Source: Hydractinia symbiolongicarpus
Taxonomy: Eukaryota > Cnidaria > Hydrozoa > Anthoathecata > Hydractiniidae
DNA length: 64,000 nucleotides
Direction: 5' to 3'
Assembly (NCBI RefSeq): GCF_029227915.1
Contig: NC_079881.1
Coordinates: forward strand, 32,587,501-32,651,500
Part shown: one piece after another, positions 55,062 to 64,000 of the stretch
Position numbering within the stretch: the first letter of the stretch is position 1
Layout: each line of letters starts with the position of its first letter
Position numbers and translations under genes: made by a program
Notes under the pieces: generated by a model
Database searches by the model: none
What the model saw: the letters and a program-made list of their open reading frames with translations, nothing else
Told to the model about the DNA's origin: nothing

Positions 55062-57095
55062 GAGAGTAATACGGAGAGTGTGTGTCCGTCTGTCTGTGAC
55101 AGGCAAAGTGGATGTCTTTATTTTCCTTTCATGTTGCCGAGATTTCCTTTGAAGTCTCCGAAAAAGTTGCATCCATTTTGATAGCGGGTTTACTTTGTTT
55201 ACATCACGTGATCAAAATGGAGCAGCTTGAATTGCTGAAATAAATTTTACGGCTCTCTTCCGAAAAATGGTGTCCCTCGACGCCGAAAAAAGCAACAACA
55301 AAAGAACGGTCCCTTCGTCTTGAAAAAGGTGCAAAAAGCAATTCAGAGAAAGAAAAGTCCAAGAACTGAAGTAAGAAGTGGTTGCTGGAGCTAGAAGTAA
55401 AGTAGTAAAGTTAGAAGTTGAAAATAAAGGTTAGAGTTTAAAGTGGATTCACAAATAGTAGGGAATTTATTGTTTTCAGACGTTTAGTTTTTATGTCACT
55501 GGAGCAAGCAGACTTGAATTTTCCAAGAAAAGCCTCATGTTCTTTAAGTTTTAAATTTTACCGCCCTTTAAAAAAAACCTAGCCACCATATTTGTTTACT
55601 TTTATTGCATAATTTATGCATCCCCTAGCGCGTAACTAATGTGTTTGTCCTAAAATTCAAAATGTTACATAAAGCTGCTGTTAGATGACTAACAAACGAA
55701 AAAACTTTGGGCTTGTTGAACTTCCTGCTCTCTGTAATGTGATTACTTTTGCATAACTATTGTTCTCTTTATATGTGTTTTACTAAGCATAGATAGCTAG
55801 CTTTAGTTTTAGCTATAGTGTTCCCAGTTTAAGTATATTTAAGTGGGGGCCTTAGCTACTGTTAGCTAGCTAATGTTAGACTCCAATGCCTGCTTCTCAT
55901 CCCATGGCTAGCTCTAACCTATGACTTATATTGTTATTCCTCTTTTTTAATTATCTATAATAGGCTACCTTAGATTCCAAACTTCTTTTCTTTTATGAGC
56001 ACGAACTATGATTTAACGAGCTAGCTAGCTAGCCAGCTACGTACAAAATCTTTAAAGACTTGAACTTTTGCAGATGTATTTTTTATTTTTTTTCGCATAA
56101 CTTAACAAAGGGACCACATGCAAAATCACAAGTGGAATAATGTTTTTTACAGAATTTAAAGCGTGTGTGTTAAGTTATTTTTTATGGTTTTGTTTCTGAC
56201 ATGCTGTTTAACTTTTGTCAGCCTACATGTAAAATGTCAGGTTATTTTAACAGGGAGTTGTAGACATTAGATTGGAAATCTGCATGGGTTTTTGACTTTA
56301 TTGTACTTTATGAGAGAACGAGAGGTTGTGTGTGTTTTTGTTTGTGTTGCAAACTGCTGCTTTTTAAAATTTTGTGTAAACTTTTGTGTGAAAAAACACC
56401 ACATGCAATATACTGAAATAACAAATTTTTATGGAATTGCTGGAAGAAAGATCTACGTTTTTGTTAAGAATTTTATAATTATGGTATAACAATGATGAAA
56501 AAAATACTAATTGTTCTGACTAAACCGTTTTTCTTTTTTTTATTTTTTATAATGCCTGATTTTTTTATATTTTGATGTGTTTCATAAACTTTTTGTGGAA
56601 GATTTATGGGCAATGACAATATATAGAACATGCTAAATGAACTGATTTTTGTTGATTTTGATGTGCTCCTCAAAAACTGATTTGTTTAACATTTTGTGTA
56701 AACTTTTGCGAAGACGGCCGTATATATATACACTATGTTTCCAAAAATAATATCTCTAATGATTCAAATTTACTCCTTATTCTTTTTTGACATTTACGTT
56801 TAAAATGGTTGGTAAAGGTCACTACAGATTATCATACTAAGAAAAAAAATTCTCGTTCTTAACCTGTCAATTTTTACATCTGGTGTATAATTTTGTATGC
56901 AATCAAATAATTGATTTTCCAGATATAAATTTGATGTTTTTTGACACTTTTGATTGAAATATTAAAGGTTTTCAACGAAGTAAAATTTTTGTGTGGATGG
57001 TATGCAGCAGAAATGACTGATCTTTCTAGATTTAAATTTGATGTTTTCCAAACTATTGCTGTTTCATATTTTTGTATAAGCTTTTAAGACGGTAA
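55062..57095 (-). repeat. Inverted copy of the 23.4-25.6-kb repeat
   Basis: It begins with the complement of the family's tail (AATACGGAGAGTGTGTGTCC, then CTGTGACAGGCAAAGTGG) and runs to about 57,095, where the complement of sequence near 23,386 ends. Shared blocks include TCACGTGATCAAAATGGAGC and CAACAAAAGAACGGTCCCTT. The two copies lie about 30 kb apart in opposite orientation. Confidence 0.75.
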
Positions 57096-57605
57096 TTAAA
57101 ATGTGTAAATGAAAAGCCCTTGCAGGCTGAAAAATTTCGGAATGTGATAATTCCTATTTCTATTCGGCACTCTTAGGTGAACAGTTGATAACTGTTGTTT
57201 TCTGATATAATGGGAACTTAGCAAGCTTTGAATTTTTTTCGAATACACATTTGAGGCGAGAAATTTCAACGAAAGTGAATAAATAGACCTTCCAGGCGAA
57301 ACCCGGTGCCGATTGTTTGGGAAAACGGGACTATTGGTACATAGCCTGGTGACTAAGTAAAACAAGGGGAGCATGGGAAAGTTCATTTATAAATTCATTC
57401 GATAGACAAAAATGTGCAGAACAATATTGCAGTATATACAAAGTGTGATTTTCAAATTCAAATCCTCGTCGAGAATAAATTTGTATATCATACATGCAAA
57501 TTGAAAGACAAAACGAAGAGGGTATTTTCAAGCGACAAAAGAGAGACTTACTGTGACACTGGACCATAAAATTCTTGAAACTAGTTCTATCCGCTCTTTT
57601 CCAAC

Positions 57606-59600
57606 ATGAATTCAAAGAAAATGCATGCAACACGTAAACAGAGTAGTAAATCAAGTAAGAGACGCGCTGTTTTTTGTTCTTTTAAAATTAAAAATCAACG
57701 TTGAAAAGCTATATGGTGTTGTCGATGATCTGCCAAAAAACCTATCCAGAGCCCCCTCTGTCAGTGTTTAAAGTATTTTATTTTTTTATGAAAGGTTCCT
57801 TGAAAAAAGAAAACACGTGTTTTTATTAACTACATTTTTGTTGAGTAACTGTTTTAATCCGTCTTTTAATTATTCAATCTCTCCTCCTCTCCGTACAAGG
57901 AAAGTATCCAAATTTGAAGGTTCGTGTGTATGTAGCTACTTCACAAAGATCTTGCTAGCTCAGCTAGTAGAAGTCTATTTATGCGCCTAAGCAATACAAA
58001 TAAAGCTCACCAACTCACCTTTTTTTAGACTCCACACCAGAGAAAAAAAAGAGTAAGGACCCCTCCACAGAAAAAGAAAGAGACAATAACAGTGAGTATT
58101 CTTTGGAGCATAAGCTTATAAAAGTCCGTATATACACCGTATAAATACTTAGAGATGTTTCTTTTTAATATAATATGGTTGTTTTAGTACATTGTTTGAA
58201 AAAGAAATATAAATCGTTGAAATGCAAGTCTATTGCTTAGCAGTGACTGAGTCGAATATAATGGCTAGAAATTATATGCCATTGGGTGAAGATTGGACTT
58301 CAAGCCTCGACCCTGGATAAGAACTTGTGATATCTTCACTGATTTTACAATTTATTCTGCTTTTTCATCCATAAAATTCTAAAAAAAACCAAAAAAAAAC
58401 CGACCACGAAAGCTCATTCGGCCATAAGGTGATCAAGAATTTCTTTCTTTAAAGTATAAAGTCCAACGTTTACATAGCAGATCCATAAAGTCCCAAATCC
58501 ATATTCATGTTGCCACGGTAAACGACGAATTTACGTTATTAGTTCAACCTACCTAGCTTGATAACGTTGAGCCGTGGCAATTGGAATAGGTCAATTTCTT
58601 GTGTAAAGTTCTTCGTGACTTGGCAGCGAAATGGACGAATATATAAAACAGGGACTTGTGGCACTTTCTCCTAACTAAGTATCTAAAAAACATTGACAAA
58701 TAGAAACAATTTAGGTTCATTGAATATTGAACCTTCCTATTTCATTACCCATTTCACTTAACTTCTTTATAGATATAACGTGTTACATCCATGAGTTGAG
58801 TCCAGTTAAAATAGCAAAGTTTGGAAAAACTGAGTATTACAACTTTACAGCACAAACAGAAGGAGTCACTCACAAAGGTGTATCTTTTCGCATGGATTTG
58901 CGTGAGAAATTTAAAACTTCTGCATCGCAAAAAAAAAGCAGTGGAATTGACCAGTGTGAAACGAAAAGCAAATTTAAAAGACAAAAATTTGCAAGATATA
59001 GAGGTGAACCGTTACACTCAATTTGAAACAGTCAGCTCGGTTGGCTCGACTCACAAGGAAATGAAACATGATGTTGCCGGTGTTGCAAAGATAAAAAATA
59101 TTAAAGAAAAAGGTTATGATCGGCGAATTGTCACAGTTTTCGGATACGTAGATGCATAATGCTGCAGTTTCCACAATGTTTCGGCAATACATGGCTCATC
59201 TAAAAAAATGGATATTTTTGGGAATGATAACTCCGGAGTTATTCTGTTCTCGATTGGGAATGACAAAATTGTTAAGTTGAAGCAAAGTAGTGTTTATGAA
59301 ATCCAGAATACTGTTGTCCGAAAGTTCCAAGAATTGATTCTCTCTTCACCGACCCAGACAAACATAATACCATCTTCTTCCAAAATAGAAAGGCTTTCAC
59401 CTCCTTTTGCTTTGAGCACAAAGATGAGCTTCCCTGTTTCCAGCGTTTCTGTCAGCCAAAAATCCTTCAAGTGCCTTCGATGTCACAGTGTGGTTCAAGA
59501 AGATAGCAAGCTTGGAAATGATTTTTCCAGCTGTTCAAATGCCAAGCTTCTTCAAAGTTGTCATCACTTTTTTCTCAGGTTGTGGTTACATTGGTTTTGA
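57606..59600 (+). pseudogene. OB-fold/RPA-like gene, three exons, with a frame break in a poly-A run and an in-frame TAA
   Basis: Exon 1 (57,606-57,654) starts MNSKKMHATRKQ. Exon 2 (58,029-58,091) is Lys/Glu-rich. Exon 3 starts at 58,773 (NITCYIHELSPVKIAKFG...). All junctions have GT/AG sites and both introns are phase 1. The start of exon 3 has the beta-rich pattern of an OB fold (KTEYYNFTAQTE). At an A9 run (58,929-58,937) the frame slips, and conserved-looking sequence continues in another frame (LTSVKRKANLKDKNLQDIEV). That frame meets TAA at 59,157-59,159, then a second OB-like part (GVILFSIGNDKIVKLKQSSV) and a Cys pair (CLRCHS) like a zinc ribbon. The order recalls replication protein A large-subunit relatives that are multicopy in cnidarian genomes and may belong to a transposon; that link is from memory. 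Confidence 0.55.
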
Positions 59601-60059
59601 ATGATGGTGAAGAAATAACTATGTACACACCACAATTACGACAGTATTTGTAGATCATTGGTTTTGGATTTTTAACCACGCATCCAAAATATTATCAAAC
59701 TATGTCACTGGGTGACAGTGCTATTTTGTTTTCAGTTCATTTATTATCACTATGCTGTCATATATCATAAAGTTGACACTTTTGCTGAATAGTGTAATTG
59801 TAAAGTTTTTTTTATCTCATCTACTTTGTTCATAAACCCATATTGTCTTTGATTTTGAGGTTACACCCTCTAAAGATCAAAACGCAATGCAAGATCTCCC
59901 TTTTTGCAAGGATAATCTGTAGATTCAAGGTAATTGAACCAAACAACCCTCTCTACACAATACAATACGTACAACTAACGGTCGGTACACAAAAACTGAC
60001 AACATGAAAACAGAAGACAGACATAACAACAACAATACAACAAAGAATTTACTATAAAA
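59601..60059. other. Spacer between the OB-fold gene and the retroelement remnant
   Basis: I see no gene here. The right part borders the AT-rich tail of the minus-strand element. Confidence 0.4.
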
Positions 60060-62110
60060 ATAAATAAATAAATATTAAATTATAAATATGAGTAGACAAC
60101 CGCCCGAGCGCCAGGACTTGTGAACCTGGCAGTAGCTTTCCACATGTGTTACGGGATCCCAACACTCAGCCTTACACGGGTAGTTGTCGCTTTGGACCAG
60201 CCATTTGCTTCGGACCAGCCGTAAGTCAGGACCAGCCTGAAGACAGTGGAGTAATGAACGTGGATGTAAAGTCACGGAAACAAGAAAGATAGAAATGAAA
60301 ACCCCTTATATAGCTTCTTCGTAACATCAGGTATAGCAGGATCGTTAACCCTGTAGACTAAGTGAGCCAACTTAGCTTCCCTACAGAACTGGGGTTATAA
60401 GTGGGGTCGTTAAACCCAAAGACAAGGCAATTGCCAAGCCCCCTTGCTAAGCTTCTTATAATTGCTTTCTAGGAAAGCGGCGAGTGAGCGAACTCGTGAA
60501 TAACGGTAAACTGTATGTAAAACACACAGCAGGGGTAATTTCAAACCGCTAGGAAAAAGAGATCCCTCCCCCTTTTGATATAATGTACTCCCGTTTTAGT
60601 GCGAATTCACACTATTTAAATTTTGACAAAAATAACACAAACACTGTGGAGTTATCTAGATCAGATGGCTTGACACTAATCACTGCCCTATCATCACATT
60701 TTATCCATGTATCAACACCCTGATCTCTTATGAAAGCCCAGTAGTGACCAGCCGCCCGTGTTCCTGAATGATTAATAGTGGCGGTTAATTTATACTGGTT
60801 TGTGAATGATATATCCTCCGCAGGATGGGAATAAACTTTTAGGGTGTCGTGACCTTGGGCGAGGCAAGAAACAAATTTATTATTTTTCACAGATCTTCCT
60901 TGGATACAGTTAAACCTTTTCAGTTGGATGATCAGTATATCTCCACACTGGGTGAAGACAGTTTCCCGGGTACTGTCTTGAAGGGAAGAGCACTGTGGGC
61001 ACATCCATCTGTCATTTCCAGACATATATTCTGGTTGCAAAAAAGCTTTAATGGAGCCTGTTATGTTGTTTGAAACAGGGAGTGGCAGAATGGACATACT
61101 TTCCTCCCTACTGGAAGACAAGAGCCATGAATTACAAGATATTGTTGTAGTTGCTTTGTTGGTAATAATATTGTTAGCGATAACTGATGGCCCTGTCAAC
61201 TCGTTTAATACATGAGGTAGAATCTCAGGAACATCTTGCTGTGTGTTAATATTGAATGGGTTGTTCCAAGCATTAGACATCTTACGTTGTAACGCTCGGA
61301 GAAAGGCGGAAGGGTCTACAACTGAGGTGGATTTAGACAACAGAGACATAGTCAGCAAGACGGACTTGGCCAGGGGGGAAACAAAAGAGGACTCCGATGC
61401 ACTTTGTGACCAAAGTGCAGGAGTTACAGATAATGCTTGCAGGATAGAATTAGCATAGCATGTATTCCCTTTATTAATCAGACTAGCATGAGTTGGTTTT
61501 GCTGGAGTGCTGTTGGTAGGCGGTTCTGGGTCCGGGTGTGAGTGACTTTTATCCACAGTTGGCCTTCGCTGTTGATGCTGTTGTTGTTGCTGGGGGCTTG
61601 TAACCTTTGGCAATAGAGGGGTAGGCACAGATGTTGAGCCTGGCACAAGATTGCAGCTGCCGTGGTTCCACGTAATTGAGTTCCTGGCTAGCCAAATGCA
61701 GAAGGATGCTTTCATACAAATGTCGCCTAATTTCCGGACGGCTTGGAAAGCCAATCTTTTTAAACAAATTGCAACTGACCGAGAGCAATATCCACGTGCA
61801 CCCACTTCGATCGCGAACAGATTTACGTGCCATCCATTGTGCTCGATGATATTTATCAAAGGGATGTATTTAGAGAGCTTTTTGGAGTGGCAGGTTTCCA
61901 TGCTTTCCTCACAAGGGCATGTAAGTTCAATTAAAATAACACGTTTGCTGTTGTTGGAATACAGGACAAGATCTGGTCTAAGCGATGTTATGGCAATATG
62001 ACCAGGAAAAATGAGTTCACCATTTAAATCTGAAAGAAATAACCAGTCAGTGGCAAGATGCAAAAGGCCTACCGGTTTTGATTTTTTGCTAGATGAGTGA
62101 CTACCTTCTC
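60060..62110 (-). mobile_element. Retroelement remnant: endonuclease-USP part and 3' region
   Basis: The minus-strand unit contains the coding part (62,110-60,612) and about 550 bp of 3' sequence that ends at TTTATTTATTTATTTTTATA (60,056-60,075), a short A/T tail repeat as at the ends of some non-LTR elements. The reverse transcriptase expected upstream is missing, so the copy is 5'-truncated. The class is inferred from the endonuclease-like domain. Confidence 0.5.
60612..62110 (-). CDS. Restriction-like endonuclease domain fused to a ubiquitin-specific protease (USP)
   Basis: The frame is open from just after a TGA near 62,112 to the stop at 60,612-60,614; no ATG marks a start, so the 5' end is missing. 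Numbering from a TTG codon at 62,063: residues 28-50 (LRPDLVLYSNNSKRVILIEL, then TCP) show the P-D...E-x-T pattern of the restriction-like endonuclease that follows reverse transcriptase in some non-LTR elements. A Gln/Pro-rich linker (about 140-190) follows. Residues 194-480 form a USP: Cys box NKGNTCYANSILQAL with C202, a zinc-type CPQC at 355-358, DILIIQLKRF, the His box NHSGTRAAGHYWAF with H440, and D457/D458 (CDDRAV). The protease catalytic residues are all present over almost 290 open codons, suggesting recent function. Confidence 0.8.
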
Positions 62111-62198
62111 ATTTATCCCTGTTAAGTCTTTAACCAGCCAGAAAGCAACTGTGATAAGTTACAAAACTTTACTTTTTTCAGGAGTAAATTGAGCGTAA

Positions 62199-62448
62199 AG
62201 GGGGGTTTTCACGAAGCAAATTGAACAGCAAATTGTATCTGAGCATGCGCAGTTTTGTTTGCTTTGATTTTGCATCGAAATATTCGCTTCACTGAAAAGT
62301 AGAAACAGTTCCTCCTTTTTCGCGGCTAGTTTTTGACCAATCAGAACGCCGTTAACTAATGTAAACAATGAATTTGGTGCCTAATTTATTTTGTCGTGAA
62401 AATTAAAAAGCGAATTCGCCGTTCAATTCGCTTCGTGAAAATCCCCCT
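62199..62448. mobile_element. 250-bp MITE, PIF/Harbinger-like, with TAA target duplication
   Basis: The ends AGGGGGGTTTTCACGAAGC and GCTTCGTGAAAATCCCCCT are inverted repeats that continue imperfectly for about 32 bp (AATTGAAC and GTTCAATT). The element is flanked by TAA on both sides (62,196-62,198 and 62,449-62,451), the target duplication typical of Harbinger-type elements. No coding capacity. Confidence 0.85.
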
Positions 62449-62451
62449 TAA

Positions 62452-64000
62452 GTGGTAATTCCCTTGTGGTCACGCGGCTGAGTCACAATTGTTCATATAT
62501 CCATTGTTCGTTTAGAGTACCCCCAGATGTTTCGTATTCTTTTAATATCCGTATATTACGGAGTAATATAGGGTACAGGGTACTGTTACCGTGAACCAAA
62601 TTGCCATTTTGACTCTTGTGCGAATACGCTAGGTCGAAGAACGAAGCCTTTCATCCCTAAGGAGACTCGCAACCGTTATTCTTGCGTCGATTTGAATAGC
62701 TGGTACTCGCAGTCAGCGACAGCAAGTCTTCGTCTGCATGCAGCTCGTTGTTATTGTTCGCAGGTCCCAGCTGAGCGTTTACGCTTAACTACAAAAATTG
62801 AAAAGACCATGAGAACGCAGAGAATGGGTTACACCTTTTTCGAGTTACATGATTTTTCAAGTATGACAAATACTTCAAACAAATTCATTAGTTGTATTCG
62901 GACACATGATTTTAGACTATGAAAAAAATGTGAACTTCAAACAGCGACAGGAACACCTGTTTTGAAGAGGTTACTTTTATGGTGAAAGCCTCTTTATTTC
63001 TTCGTTTATACTAATAAGACTCAATTTCATGAAAAATTTATTAGTATAAATATAAATAAACAGGTTTAACAGGTTATTTACTTGATGTATAATTATGAAA
63101 TTTTCAGCATCAACCAACATATAAGAATATGCAAACGGTTTTGTGTCAAAATTTGAGAGAAAAAAATCTCAAAATAAACTCGGGAAAGACGTGTTCCGTA
63201 TCAAACTATCGTCCAAGACCCGAATTTCACGGCGTTCCTCTTAGTCTACTACGTCTTTCGAATTTCGTACAGAAATTCTCAGCAAGCTGAGTAGTTCGAG
63301 CATGCGGATTAAAAGTGTAATAAACGCAGCTTTCCTGTTGACGCGTTATTCTCATTGCTGCATCACCCAGTGTTAAATAGAAGCGCGGTTTGAGTAGGGT
63401 TTCCCTAAAGTTATTAACCTAGCCTACTCATTATAGAACATGAGTTTTCGCTACGGTTTATTAATATTGCGGGATCTCTTCGTGTAGACCAAGACGAAAA
63501 AATTAGAATTTGGGGGTTAGTGTTCTCCCGGCTCGACGATTCATGTTATGCTAATGTAGAGGTCTGGTTATCACTTAAAAATTGGGATAGTGCCAGAAAA
63601 AAGTTGATAGACCGTAGCGAATAGCAGAGGTAGTCTCAAAACATGACGTTCAAATGTGCATATTGAAGACTGTTTTGTACAGAGCTTCTTCAATGTTGTT
63701 CCGTCATTTCAAATAAATAGGTGTTCACATTCTTGAACTTGCAAAATGTTTCATGCAGTGTGTGAGATACAGGATAGAACAAACCAACGCGTTACTTTTT
63801 GGACAAAGCGAAGGTCATTAGTTTAGGTAGCCCAAAGCGGTAAAAAAAACAATAATAAAAAAGACTATCTTAAACTTGCGCGAAAAAAAATACGTGCGAA
63901 GGTGCCCGTGAGCAAAGAGAACGGGTCCAAACACTTACAAGCAGGTGGTCGTAATATCTAACCACGTAACAATGCACAATGGATAAAAAAGCAAATTATT
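62452..64000. other. Gene-free host stretch at the window end
   Basis: The longest plus-strand frame (62,692-62,922) shows no motif. No RNA gene or repeat is recognised. A gene continuing beyond the window cannot be excluded. Confidence 0.45.

Noticed and set aside
60075-60275. 66-codon minus-strand frame after the USP gene
   Set aside because: It lies in the probable 3' untranslated part of the retroelement and has no motif.

Overview
The window looks like a chromosome segment from a marine invertebrate, most likely a cnidarian (possibly a hydrozoan or another medusozoan). The host part is very AT-rich and intron-containing. It is crowded with small interspersed repeats. The conserved host genes are single-copy animal types: a 2-oxoglutarate oxygenase, a Ly6/three-finger protein, a four-FAS1 secreted protein, a claudin-like tetraspan and an MFSD8-like transporter. 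The species call is an inference from gene style and repeat families seen by eye, not from a search.

Positions 1 to about 13.1 kb are the larger part of a Maverick/Polinton (adintovirus-like) endogenous virus; its left part lies outside the window. In order it holds the end of a probable capsid-associated protein, the major capsid protein, the packaging ATPase, a run of small membrane proteins, a convergent 425-aa coiled-coil membrane protein, a gene with a truncated tandem copy, a retroviral-type integrase, three genes carrying SAP-type modules (one fused to an MDM2-type RING), and a protein-primed family B DNA polymerase. The capsid gene, one membrane-protein gene, one small gene and the polymerase carry in-frame stops or frameshifts. 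The ATPase, integrase, RING and coiled-coil genes are open, so the copy is recently broken rather than ancient. Four copies of a GTTAC/GTAAC hairpin sit just after gene ends and look like a transcript-end signal of the element.

From 13.2 to 60 kb the host sequence holds five recognisable genes: 20.3-21.7 kb (minus), 30.4-32.3 kb (plus), 35.7-38.3 kb (plus), 41.4-41.9 kb (plus) and 44.5-45.8 kb (minus). Between them are non-autonomous elements and dispersed repeats. One family occurs as an inverted pair about 30 kb apart (23.4-25.6 and 55.1-57.1 kb). A related block at 21.8-26.5 kb carries many TGACGTCA palindromes and a very long hairpin.

The right end (57.6-62.1 kb) holds a three-exon OB-fold/RPA-like gene that is decaying, and a retroelement remnant coding for a restriction-like endonuclease domain fused to a ubiquitin-specific protease. 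A Harbinger-type MITE follows at 62.2 kb, and the last 1.5 kb shows no gene.
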